The translations under genes and the position numbers were made by a program. Of a DNA stretch of 64,000 bases, positions 36,790-45,573 are shown one piece after another (position 1 is the first letter of the stretch; each line of letters opens with the position of its first letter). Origin of the DNA: Lamprocystis purpurea DSM 4197. GTDB lineage: Bacteria > Pseudomonadota > Gammaproteobacteria > Chromatiales > Chromatiaceae. The notes below the pieces were generated by a model that saw only the letters and a list, made by a program, of their open reading frames with translations, made no database searches and had not been told where the DNA came from. The stretch is from positions 1,820 through 65,819 of the forward strand of contig NZ_KB902505.1 of NCBI RefSeq assembly GCF_000379525.1, given 5' to 3'.

Positions 36790-36895
36790 ATCACCGTGTA
36801 CTACTGATCCCGCACCGGTGCGTGTACTAAGGTCCCGTCCATCGCCTGCCAGTCCCACTGAATGCCTTTCAGGTCGTGAATCACGCCCTCCGCTG
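36790..36895 (-). pseudogene. IS5-family transposase fragment
   Basis: On the minus strand the bases around 36805-36890 read VIHDLKGIQWDWQAMDG followed by TLVHAPVRDQ and a stop. The GIQWDWQAMDGTLV stretch is characteristic of IS5-group transposases just before their catalytic region. Sequence on both sides does not continue the protein and no terminal repeats were seen. It is a remnant. Confidence 0.45.
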
Positions 36896-37005
36896 CAGAA
36901 ATGACTCTCCTCAATCAGCTCTTATGGCCGCGCAGCCCAGCCCCGCGCAACCCATCCTGTATCTGTTGCGCGATGCTGCGCCCCCGCGACGTCTCGGCCG
37001 AATCG

Positions 37006-37245
37006 CCGATCCACAGCATGATCGTAGAATCCGCGTTGCCAAACTGGATCGCAACGATTCAGGAATCGGTTGCTACTCAATGCCGAAGAGGCCTTGAAGC
37101 CCTTCATGGCGTGCGACAATGTCCGGTCGTTCCCAAGCTGGAATAACCAGTGAACATGGTCCGGCATGATGACCCAGGCAAGTGATGTTAATGTTTCGCT
37201 GTCGTTTAGTGCCTGCATCTCCCTTACCACCAGCCTTGCATCGGT
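37006..37245 (-). pseudogene. REP-associated tyrosine transposase (RAYT) fragment
   Basis: About 80 residues match the RAYT core: LTSLAWVIMPDHVHWLFQLG holds the HUH motif (HVH), and LSHAMKGFKASSALSSN and PVWQRGFYDHAVDR follow. After about 37006 the frame is lost; a shifted, degraded version of the NPLRAGL region can be made out near 36945-36970. It joins directly to HsdM-like sequence at its N-terminal side, so the original start is gone. It is distinct from the intact RAYT at 39568-40092. Confidence 0.6.
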
Positions 37246-37335
37246 CGGGGCGACGCCGACATAACGGCCGGGGGTCAGGCTCCAGTCGGCGGCGGCGATC
37301 TCGGCACGGGTGACGGCTTTGCACAGACCCGGCAC
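37246..37335 (-). pseudogene. HsdM (type I methyltransferase) C-terminal fragment
   Basis: Thirty residues in the same frame as the RAYT fragment read GLCKAVTRAEIAAADWSLTP followed by GRYVGVAP. This is the highly conserved C-terminal signature of type I restriction-modification M subunits. No other HsdM, HsdS or HsdR sequence is present. The junction to RAYT sequence suggests a deletion or transposition scar. Confidence 0.55.
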
Positions 37336-37543
37336 GGCGATCGTGCACAACGCAGATGTCGGCGGCCGGACCGCCTTCGACTGCCACCGCGGCCGTCCGG
37401 ATGATCGTCTGGCCCGGCGAATTCCCATCGATTCGCCGGGGTGTCGTTTCCGTCCGCAACAAGCTACCTTGTCCGAAGAGTTGCGTTCATTCGCGGCTGA
37501 AGTTGTCCCTCCAAAGCCATCCACAGCGAAGGAAAGAACCCGC

Positions 37544-38557
37544 GTGAGCATCCAGTCCGCGCCCCTGCCCAGCCAGCTCGTCGATCGCTTCGGTCGGCAG
37601 GTCACCTATGTGCGCCTGTCGGTCACCGATCGCTGCGACCTGCGCTGCCTCTACTGCATGGCGGAGGACATGGCGTTCGTGCCCCACAAGCAGATTCTGA
37701 CACTGGAGGAACTGGCCCGACTGGGCCGCTGCTTCAGTGAACTGGGGGTGGTGAAGTTGCGGGTGACCGGCGGTGAGCCGCTGGTGCGGCGCAACGTGGT
37801 GTGGCTGTTCGAGCAACTCGGCGTGCTGCCCGGTGTCCGCGACCTCACCCTGACCACCAACGGCACCCAACTCGCCCGCCATGCCGCCGGGCTCAAAGCC
37901 GCGGGCGTCACCCGCATCAACATCAGCCTGGACTCACTGCGCCCCGAGCGCTTCCACGCCATCACCCGCTTGGGCGACCTGCACAAGACCCTGGCGGGGA
38001 TCGACGCGGCCCTGGCGGCGGGCTTCCAACGGGTGAAGTTGAACGCGGTGATCCTCAAAGGCCGCAATCATGACGAGGTACCGGATTTGGTGCGCTTTGC
38101 CGCTGAGCGGGGCCTGGACATCAGCTTCATCGAGGAGATGCCGCTCGGATCGATCGGCGATCACGACCGCGCCGCGGTCTATTACTCCAGCGACGCCATC
38201 CGCCGCGACCTGGACCGTCACTGGGAGCTGATCCCCACCACCGAGTCCACGGGCGGGCCGGCGCGGTATTTCCGGATCGCGGGCAACGACACGCGGGTCG
38301 GTTTCATCTCCCCGCACAGTCACAATTTTTGCGGAGACTGCAACCGGGTACGGGTCACCGCCGAGGGCCGGCTGCTGCTGTGTCTCGGGCAGGACCACTC
38401 GGTCGACCTGCGCCGCGCGCTGCGTGCCAATCCGACCGACGATGCGCGGGTCAAACAGGCTATTGTCGGCGCCATGTCCATCAAGCCGCGCGGACACGAG
38501 TTTGCCTTGAACGGCCATCCGCTGATCCTGCGGCACATGAACGCCACGGGCGGCTAG
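37544..38557 (+). CDS. moaA: GTP 3',8-cyclase, molybdenum cofactor synthesis
   Basis: 337-residue radical-SAM enzyme that turns GTP into 3',8-cyclo-GTP with MoaC downstream in the pathway. The SAM cluster is CDLRCLYC (C31, C35, C38), followed by VTGGEPLVRR. The second 4Fe-4S site is FCGDCNRVRVTAEGRLLLCL. The C-terminal GG needed for MoaA function is present (NATGG). The GTG at 37544 is preferred, with AAGGA about 10 nt upstream; the frame is open to 37310 through the HsdM remnant. No other moa genes are nearby. Confidence 0.94.
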   Translation: MSIQSAPLPSQLVDRFGRQVTYVRLSVTDRCDLRCLYCMAEDMAFVPHKQILTLEELARLGRCFSELGVVKLRVTGGEPLVRRNVVWLFEQLGVLPGVRDLTLTTNGTQLARHAAGLKAAGVTRINISLDSLRPERFHAITRLGDLHKTLAGIDAALAAGFQRVKLNAVILKGRNHDEVPDLVRFAAERGLDISFIEEMPLGSIGDHDRAAVYYSSDAIRRDLDRHWELIPTTESTGGPARYFRIAGNDTRVGFISPHSHNFCGDCNRVRVTAEGRLLLCLGQDHSVDLRRALRANPTDDARVKQAIVGAMSIKPRGHEFALNGHPLILRHMNATGG

Positions 38558-38644
38558 CAGGGGGTTCCGTCCTGCGTAGTCCGCTAACAGTGGCCACCGA
38601 TTCCGGCGGGTTGGGGGCGGGAGCTGAGGAACCAGCAAAGGCGC

Positions 38645-39421
38645 TTACCATTCGCGGGTACCCGCATCGTCGCAAGTCTTGTTATAGACCTTGATCGCCA
38701 GTTCGCGACTGGCACCGCTGATCTCGACGGTCCCTGAGCAGACCTGGAGGTTTTGGCCTTCCCCGAACTGCGCTGACCATGAGTAGGTACCGGCCAGGGC
38801 ACCGCCATAACCCGTGCAGACGAAGACGTGGGAGGTTGAACATCCGTGGTCGCTACCATAACCAGCGTCCACGATACCAGGCCCTCCACTCACACAGAGG
38901 CGCCTCGTCTGGCACCACGGGTCCCCCAGGCCGCATACCATCGTCGCGGTGACAGTGACGCATCGGGACGCGGAATTGCCTCCCCCACTGCTCGCCGCCG
39001 CCCGCTGCCGTTGTGCCGCCTCGGCCGCCTGCTGGGCCGCCACTTGCGCCTGTTGCGCCTGTTGCGCCTCGCGCTGGCGTTGGGCCTCGGCCTCCTGGCG
39101 GGCGCGCTCCGCCGCCACCCGCTCGCCCTCCTCTTTGGCCGCCTTGGCCGCCCGGTTGTCGGCGATCAACTGCTCGACAGCGCGCAGATCATCCGGGCTA
39201 TAGGCCATGTTGCGGGCGGTGGCGAGCTGCTTTTCGGCCTCCGCGAAGTCCCAGTTGCGCGCCGCCGCCCGCGCCTGCTCCAGCACCTCCTGCTGGCCGC
39301 GCTGCTGGCGCTGCTTGTAGCCCTGGTATTGATCATAGAGCGCGCGGTCCACGGCGCCAGCGTTCGCGCCGTACACAAGGCCCGCGACCAGGGCGAGCCT
39401 GAGCATTGACTTGCTATTCAT
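38645..39421 (-). CDS. Secreted coiled-coil protein with Cys-rich C-terminus
   Basis: 258 residues. A signal peptide (MNSKSMLRLALVAGLVYGAN) ends near AGA-VDR. Residues about 25-145 form a highly charged Gln/Ala/Glu-rich coiled coil. The last 110 residues contain seven to eight cysteines (MVCGLGDPWCQTRRLCVSGG, GCSTSHVFVCTGYGG) and a beta-rich segment ending TREW, consistent with disulfide bonds in the periplasm. No family recognised. It is followed on the plus strand side by moaA in convergent orientation. Confidence 0.75.
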   Translation of the reverse strand: MNSKSMLRLALVAGLVYGANAGAVDRALYDQYQGYKQRQQRGQQEVLEQARAAARNWDFAEAEKQLATARNMAYSPDDLRAVEQLIADNRAAKAAKEEGERVAAERARQEAEAQRQREAQQAQQAQVAAQQAAEAAQRQRAAASSGGGNSASRCVTVTATMVCGLGDPWCQTRRLCVSGGPGIVDAGYGSDHGCSTSHVFVCTGYGGALAGTYSWSAQFGEGQNLQVCSGTVEISGASRELAIKVYNKTCDDAGTREW

Positions 39422-39446
39422 TCGTCTCTCTCACCGTATAAATCCC

Positions 39447-39475
39447 GTAGGGTGGATAAGCGCAGCGCATCCACC
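39447..39475. repeat. REP element beside RAYT, 3' side
   Basis: GTAGGGTGGATAAGCGCAGC continuing to CCACC. A GTAG box is followed by an imperfect palindrome (GGTGGAT...ATCCACC). It is the same sequence, in opposite orientation, as the first half of each 141-bp unit at 40113-40854. Confidence 0.85.
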
Positions 39476-39503
39476 AAAGATCTTGCCGAGCGCAGCGCAT
39501 CTT

Positions 39504-39571
39504 GGTGGATGCGGCGCGCCAGGCGTCATACCAAACCCGCGGCACCGTGCGGCGCGCCTTATCCACCCTAC
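39504..39571. repeat. REP-pair hairpin overlapping the RAYT stop codon
   Basis: Long inverted repeat with arms GGTGGATGCGGCGCGCC (39504-39520) and GGCGCGCCTTATCCACC, closing with CTAC at 39568-39571. On the minus strand that is GTAG, and its TAG is the stop codon of the RAYT gene. The repeat therefore begins inside the gene that should act on it. Confidence 0.85.
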
Positions 39572-40092
39572 AGGTCCCCGGGCTCGATGCCGGGGAGGTT
39601 CTCCGGCGCCACGCTGCCCCACTGCGCCTCATACCAACCTCGCGCGACCGCCCGCTTGAATGAAGACCAGGGCCAATCCTGCACCCGTTGGGCCAAGCCG
39701 TGCTTGACCGGGTTGTAATGCAGGTAATCCAGATGCCGCCGCCAATCAGTGTCATCGCGGATCGCGTGTTCGTAATGGCGCCGTTGCCAAACCGGGCGCT
39801 CGTTGCGGGCGTTGGTCGTGGGGTCCACCCGCGCGGAGAAGCGCTTCTTGATCTCGCGCCAGCGTCCCGGATAGTCGGTATCGCCCTCCGGTAACCGAAT
39901 GATGCAATGCAGGTGGTCCGGCAGAATCACGCTGCCATCGATGGTGAATGGGCGTTGCTCGCGCACATGGGCAAACGCCTCCCGGAGCAAGGCGACCCGT
40001 TCCGGTGACCCCAGCAACGGCTGGCGCTGCCAGGTCACCAGCGTGAAAAAGAAGGTGCCGCCCGGGATGAAGACGCGGCGGTAGTTGCTCAT
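39568..40092 (-). CDS. REP-associated tyrosine transposase (RAYT), intact
   Basis: 174 residues, full length for the Y1_Tnp/TnpA_REP family. The HUH motif is HLH in GSVILPDHLHCIIRLPEGD. The catalytic Tyr is in HLDYLHYNPVKHGL, and the RAYT-specific WREIKKRFSA and RPVWQRRHYEHAI segments are present. Such proteins nick and join single-stranded DNA at REP hairpins preceded by GTAG-type boxes. Its stop codon lies in a GTAG box and another REP begins 20 bases upstream of its ATG. All key residues are visible, so it may be active. Confidence 0.93.
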   Translation of the reverse strand: MSNYRRVFIPGGTFFFTLVTWQRQPLLGSPERVALLREAFAHVREQRPFTIDGSVILPDHLHCIIRLPEGDTDYPGRWREIKKRFSARVDPTTNARNERPVWQRRHYEHAIRDDTDWRRHLDYLHYNPVKHGLAQRVQDWPWSSFKRAVARGWYEAQWGSVAPENLPGIEPGDL

Positions 40093-40112
40093 CGGCGGTT
40101 CACCCGGGGCTT

Positions 40113-40854
40113 GGTGGATGCGCTGCGCTTATCCACCCTACGGGTTGCGGGGCGGGCGTCGGGTGGATAAGGCGCGCGGCACGGCGGTTGGGGCTGGGCA
40201 TGACGGCGCGGCGCGCCGCATCCACCGACCGCCGGGGTTGATGCGGGCGCGGTGGTGGATGCGCTGCGCTTATCCACCCTACGGGTTGCGGGGCGGGCGT
40301 CGGGTGGATAAGGCGCGCGGCATAGTGGTTGGGGCTGGGCATGGCGGTCGGGCGCGCCGCATCCACCAACCGCCGGGGTTGGCGCGGGCGCGGTGGTGGA
40401 TGCGCTGCGCTTATCCACCCTACGGGTTGCGGGGCGGGCGTCGGGTGGATAAGGCGCGCGGCATAGTGGTTGGGGCTGGGCATGGCGGTCGGGCGCGCCG
40501 CATCCACCAACCGCCGGGGTTGGCGCGGGCGCGGTGGTGGATGCGCTGCGCTTATCCACCCTACGGGTTGCGGGGCGGGCGTCGGGTGGATAAGGCGCGC
40601 GGCACGGCGGTTGGGGCTGGGCATGGCGGCGGGGCGCGCCGCATCCACCAGCCGCCGGGGTTGGCGCGGGCGCGGTGGTGGATGCGCTGCGCTTATCCAC
40701 CCTACGGGTTGCGGGCTGGGCGTAGGGTGGATAAGGCGCGCGGCACGGCGGTTGGGGCGGGGCATGACGGTGGGGCGCGCCGCATCCACCAAGCGCCGGA
40801 GTTGGTGCGGGCGCGGTGGTGGATGCGCTGCGCTTATCCACCCTACGGACTTGG
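40113..40854. repeat. Array of 141-bp REP-pair units (five plus a partial sixth)
   Basis: Units start at 40113, 40254, 40395, 40536, 40677 and 40818, exactly 141 bp apart; the last is cut after about 37 bases. Each holds an inverted REP (GGTGGATGCGCTGCGCTTAT...CCCTAC), a 15-17 base spacer, then a direct REP (GGGTGGATAAGGCGCGCGGC...GCGCCGCATCCACC) and a spacer. Units 2 and 3 are identical, indicating recent duplication. Only unit 5 keeps GTAG at the second REP; units 1-4 have GTCG. Because 141 is divisible by three, several frames stay open, but nothing suggests translation. Confidence 0.92.
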
Positions 40855-40881
40855 ATTCCCAAGCGGTAAAGAAGAAAAGCA

Positions 40882-41925
40882 TCAAGGGGTAAGCGTCCTG
40901 GCTACGCGGAAACCGAGGTGCGGGTACCGGGCGCCGGAGTCCAAATCGGTGCGGGTGGCCGAGCGCAGTTCCCAGGGGAAGCTGCCCCAGGACCCGCCGC
41001 GGAGCACGCGCCGCGCGCAATCGCCGGAGGTCCAGGCACTACCACCGCTGGGCGCACCCCGGTAGTTGTTATTCCAGCAGTCCTGGGTCCACTCCCAGAC
41101 ATTGCCGTGCAGGTCGGAGAGGCCCCAGGGATTGACCGGGTAGCTGCCGACCGGCTGGGTCTTCCCCAGATAGACACTGGTATTGGCGCCGCAGTTGGCA
41201 TAGTCGGAGTCGCCGTTGTAGTTGGCCTGGCGAATGCAGTTGCCGGTGCTGAAGGCCGTGGTGGTGCCGGCGCGGGCGGCGTATTCCCATTCGGCCTCGC
41301 TCGGCAAGCGGTACGCCTGACCGCTCTTGCGGCTGAGCCATTTGACATAGGTCTGGGCATCGTCCCAGGAGACGTTGATCACCGGGCGGTCATCGCGGCC
41401 CCAACCTTGATCCTCGGGCTTGTGGCGGCAGCCGCTGTCGGCGACGCAGGCGTCCCAGTCGGCGAAGGTCACCTCGGTCTTGCCGAGCTCGAAGGCGGGG
41501 ACGCTGACCCGGTGGGCGGGTTTTTCGGCATCGGTGCATTCGGCCTCGCCGGGCTGGCAGCCCATCAGGAAGGTGCCGCCGGGGATGCGCACCATCGCCG
41601 GTGCGGTGAAAGGCACCAGGTGGACCGGCTGGATGGCACCGGCGCCGACGAAGACCTGCGCGCTGGCCTTGCCGGGGCGCTCGCCGGCGGTGACGGCCTC
41701 CACGCGGTGCTCGCCCTCCTCGATCTCCAGCACCAGTGCCTTGCCCGCCTGCGCCGGGGTGCTGCCCTTGCGCTGGCCGTCCACGAAGACCTTGGCGTCG
41801 CCGGGCTCGGAGGTGACCTCCAGCATGCCTTTTTCGGCTTGAGCAGCGAGCGGGAGGGTGAGCCACAGCGTGGCCAGGAGGGCGGTGCCGGCGAGGCCGG
41901 GGCGGCGGAAACGGGGCATGCGCAT
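40882..41925 (-). CDS. PEGA plus formylglycine-generating-enzyme-like (SUMF1) protein
   Basis: 347 residues. A signal peptide (FRRPGLAGTALLATLWLTLP to AAQA-EKG) is followed by a PEGA-like beta domain (MLEVTSEPGDAKVFVDGQRK) and an FGE-sulfatase fold. That fold shows VRIPGGTFLMGCQPGEAEC, VSVPAFELGKTEVTFADWDAC, RLPSEAEWEYAARAGTTTAF, DLHGNVWEWTQDCW and VLRGGSWGSFPWELRSATR. True FGEs use two active-site cysteines; whether these are conserved is not clear, and many such proteins are non-catalytic. ATG at 41925 with GGAA 8 nt upstream. Predicted periplasmic. The REP array ends 28 bases beyond its stop. Confidence 0.85.
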   Translation of the reverse strand: MRMPRFRRPGLAGTALLATLWLTLPLAAQAEKGMLEVTSEPGDAKVFVDGQRKGSTPAQAGKALVLEIEEGEHRVEAVTAGERPGKASAQVFVGAGAIQPVHLVPFTAPAMVRIPGGTFLMGCQPGEAECTDAEKPAHRVSVPAFELGKTEVTFADWDACVADSGCRHKPEDQGWGRDDRPVINVSWDDAQTYVKWLSRKSGQAYRLPSEAEWEYAARAGTTTAFSTGNCIRQANYNGDSDYANCGANTSVYLGKTQPVGSYPVNPWGLSDLHGNVWEWTQDCWNNNYRGAPSGGSAWTSGDCARRVLRGGSWGSFPWELRSATRTDLDSGARYPHLGFRVARTLTP

Positions 41926-42224
41926 GGGGGGATTCCGGTGGGGCGATAAAACCAGGGCGCAGTATAGGGGATAAGGGCGACGTGACGGCCCGTTAGGCGC
42001 TTGCCGGAAAATCCGGTACCAGATCGCGAAGGATTGTCGTCTGCCTTCAAGGAGCGCCGACAGGAGCATCGCCGGGCGATGCGACTCTCGGCGCGACGCG
42101 GACGACAACCCTTTCAGTATAGAATTTGCGGGTACGTGCCCTCCGGCCGTCTAGCGGTTATCCTTAGCAGCATTGACAATTATCTTAGCTCCGATCCCTC
42201 AATTGCGGCGCAGGAACGATTACC

Positions 42225-43709
42225 ATGAAGATCACTCACACTCTCCCAAGCCGACCGACCGGCGCGCTGTCCGTCCGGCTGCTCGCGACGCTGCTGGCCG
42301 CTCCGCTTGCTCTGCATCTGACCGGTTGCACCGAAGTCACCCGCTTCCTGGCCAGACCCGAGGCCAGACCCGAGGTCAAACCCGAGGCCACGCCAGCCAC
42401 CTCGGCCCCGCAGGTGGCAGCGCAACCGGCCGAGCCGGCGGCACCCGAGCCCATCCCCAAACCCCAAGAGAAGCCAAAGCCCGGCAAGCTCTACGAATGG
42501 AATGGTGACGGGCGCAAGATCTCGCACATCGTGGTCAACACCGATGAGCAGAAGGCCCGTTTCTACGACGGCGAGGAACAAGTCGGCTGGACCACGGTGG
42601 CGTCGGGCGTGCGCAAGCATCCCACCCCGGTCGGCCGTTTCGAGGTCCTGGAAAAGGTCGCCAACAAACGCTCGAACCTCTACGGCAAGGTCTACAGCTC
42701 GGGCGGCGGTGTGGTCCGCTCCGACGCCAAGGCCGGCCGCGATCCGATTCCTGCCGGCGCCCGCTTCGAGGGCGCGAAGATGCCGTATTTCCTGCGCGTC
42801 ACCTATGACGGCGTCGGCCTCCATGCCGGGCCCATCCCGCGGCCGGGACACCCAGCGTCCCACGGCTGTATCCGCCTGCCCAGCAAGATGGCCCCGGTGC
42901 TGTTCCAGCATGTCGGGGTCGGCACCAAGGTCAGCATCATCGGCTCCGGACCGGATTACGGGAACTATGCCGAGCGTCAGCGCGTGGTCGCCGCCGAACG
43001 CGCCGAGCGCGCACGCGAGCGGCGTGAGATCGCCGCGCGCGTGGCGGCCGAGAACCCAGCCGCTGGCCCAGGTGCAGCGGCCAGCGCCGAGGGCATCAGC
43101 GCCACCGAGTTGTTCGGCCCCACGGGACCGAGCATAACCCCAACGCCGCGCGCGGAGCCGACTCCCAAGGCGGCCCCGGCTGCGAGCCGGCCGGTTCGCG
43201 TTGCCACCGTGGCGGCACCGGCGCAGACCCGGCGGCCAGCGGCCCGACCCAAACCGCAGCCCGTCGCCCGGCCGGCGACTGACCGCACTGTCCAGACCGC
43301 GAGTGCCGAGGCGAGTGAGACGAGCGCGCCGACGCCCAGCGCAACCGAACCTGCGGTCCAGACGGCGTCCGTGCCTGCGCCGGCCATCGCACCGCAGGCC
43401 GTCGCTGACTCCACCCCGGCCCAGCCGAGCGTTGCCCCCGCGGCGTCTGTCACACCGGCAGCAGCCCCGTCGGCACCGGTAACCGCCACCGCGTCGCCCC
43501 CGCCGACAGCACCGCCGGCCGCCAACCCAGCGCCGCCGCCGCAGCCGGCCGAGACAGCGCCCGTCGCGGCAGCGCCGCCCGCCCCCGCCCCCGCTCCCGC
43601 CGCGGTTCCCGCCCCCGCAAAGCCCGCGGAGCCGGCGCCGGCTCCGGCAGCGCCGCCACCGGCGCCAGCCGCGGCGCAGCAGGCAGCGCCGGCCGAAGGA
43701 GGGACCTAA
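42225..43709 (+). CDS. L,D-transpeptidase lipoprotein with Pro/Ala-rich tail
   Basis: 494 residues. The lipobox LTGC puts the lipidated Cys at residue 35, so it is a membrane lipoprotein. After a Pro/Glu-rich linker comes a YkuD domain (about 90-245): SHIVVNTDEQKARFYDGEEQ, the conserved His in YDGVGLHAGPIPR, and PASHGCIRLP with catalytic Cys215. Residues about 265-494 are a low-complexity Pro/Ala tail without a domain, which may reach through or along the cell wall. AGGAACG lies 7 nt before the ATG. Role: peptidoglycan cross-linking or attachment of proteins to the wall. Confidence 0.9.
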   Translation: MKITHTLPSRPTGALSVRLLATLLAAPLALHLTGCTEVTRFLARPEARPEVKPEATPATSAPQVAAQPAEPAAPEPIPKPQEKPKPGKLYEWNGDGRKISHIVVNTDEQKARFYDGEEQVGWTTVASGVRKHPTPVGRFEVLEKVANKRSNLYGKVYSSGGGVVRSDAKAGRDPIPAGARFEGAKMPYFLRVTYDGVGLHAGPIPRPGHPASHGCIRLPSKMAPVLFQHVGVGTKVSIIGSGPDYGNYAERQRVVAAERAERARERREIAARVAAENPAAGPGAAASAEGISATELFGPTGPSITPTPRAEPTPKAAPAASRPVRVATVAAPAQTRRPAARPKPQPVARPATDRTVQTASAEASETSAPTPSATEPAVQTASVPAPAIAPQAVADSTPAQPSVAPAASVTPAAAPSAPVTATASPPPTAPPAANPAPPPQPAETAPVAAAPPAPAPAPAAVPAPAKPAEPAPAPAAPPPAPAAAQQAAPAEGGT

Positions 43710-43792
43710 GCGCGGTCGGCTTCCGCCGCTGCGATGTCGAGCGGCTGGCGACCGTAACAGGGGGAGATCTGCCACCCCGTTACATGACCGTC

Positions 43793-43889
43793 CCCCGTGG
43801 GAGCGGCGTCCCGCCGCGATGCGGTGCTGACCTCGAACGCTGCGGTGACGCGCCCGGCCCCGTCGCGGCGGGACGCCGCTCCCACGGGG
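43793..43889. repeat. 27-bp perfect inverted repeat
   Basis: Arms 43793-43819 and 43863-43889 are exact reverse complements over 27 bases (core GTGGGAGCGGCGTCCCGCCG), with a 43-base loop. A related half (GGAGGCCGCTCCCACGGGG) occurs at about 50869-50887 near fabA. It lies between the convergent L,D-transpeptidase and ilvC genes. Confidence 0.85.
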
Positions 43890-43957
43890 TCGCTACGCGA
43901 CTTTCACGGCAAGCCTCGGCCTCCGGTTTGCTTGTGACCGGAACGGCGATCAAGACC

Positions 43958-43987
43958 AAAAAAAAGCCGCGGCATAGATGCCGCGGC
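43958..43987 (-). terminator. Terminator after ilvC (probably bidirectional)
   Basis: Ten-base stem GCCGCGGCAT / ATGCCGCGGC flanked by eight A on the left and TTTT on the right. On the minus strand it follows the ilvC stop by 34 bases and ends in eight U. On the plus strand it could also stop read-through from the L,D-transpeptidase gene. Confidence 0.88.
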
Positions 43988-44021
43988 CTTTTCGTCCGCC
44001 TGGTTCTGAGATTGAAACCGA

Positions 44022-45059
<1,038 letters not shown>

Positions 45060-45080
45060 TCAGTTGCGGACGATAAAGTG

Positions 45081-45572
45081 TTACAGAGTCAAACCCTTGT
45101 CGCCGCGGGCGATGCCGGTGGGGCCGGAGCGCACCACCTCGACGATCAGTCCCGCGGGGACCGCGTCGATGAAGGCGTCGAGCTTCTTGGAGGCGCCGGT
45201 CAGCTCCACGACATAGCTGGTGTCGGTCACATCGATGATCTTGGCGCGGAAGATATCGGTCAGGCGTTTCAGCTCCTCACGGTTCTCCCCCGCGGCACGC
45301 ACCTTGATCATCATCATCTCCCGCTCGATGTGCGGGCCCTCGGTGAGATCAAAGACCTTCACGGTGTCGATGAGCTTGTTGAGCTGCTTTTTGATCTGCT
45401 CAACGATCTCTTCGTTCCCGTTGGTGACCAGGGTCATCCGGGACAGGGTCGGATCATCCGTCGGCGCGACGGTGAGCGACTCGATATTGTAGCCGCGGGC
45501 GGAGAAGAGCCCCGCCACCCGGGACAACGCGCCTGCCTCATTCTCCAGCAATACGGCAATGATATGTCTCAT
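45081..45572 (-). CDS. ilvN: Acetolactate synthase small subunit
   Basis: 163 residues (IlvH/IlvN type). The N-terminal ACT domain begins HIIAVLLENEAGALSRVAGLFSARGYNIESL and carries the valine-feedback site; a C-terminal regulatory domain follows (AKIIDVTDTSYVVELTGASKKL). It activates and feedback-controls the large subunit. It starts one base after the large-subunit stop, so the subunits are made together. Confidence 0.97.
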   Translation of the reverse strand: MRHIIAVLLENEAGALSRVAGLFSARGYNIESLTVAPTDDPTLSRMTLVTNGNEEIVEQIKKQLNKLIDTVKVFDLTEGPHIEREMMMIKVRAAGENREELKRLTDIFRAKIIDVTDTSYVVELTGASKKLDAFIDAVPAGLIVEVVRSGPTGIARGDKGLTL

Positions 45573-45573
45573 C

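Noticed and set aside
40113..40854. Regular repeat array taken as CRISPR
   Set aside because: Units are palindromic REP pairs adjoining a RAYT. The 'spacers' are also repeated, and there are no cas genes.
40085..41065. Long open frame encoding 47-residue repeats across the REP array
   Set aside because: The array period of 141 bases is a multiple of three and the sequence is GC-rich, so several frames on both strands stay open. The right part overlaps the real SUMF1-like gene in antisense. No start signal or protein-like composition.
42180..43775. 531-codon minus-strand open frame, Gly/Arg-rich
   Set aside because: Antisense to the L,D-transpeptidase; composition reflects the reverse complement of Pro/Ala codons.
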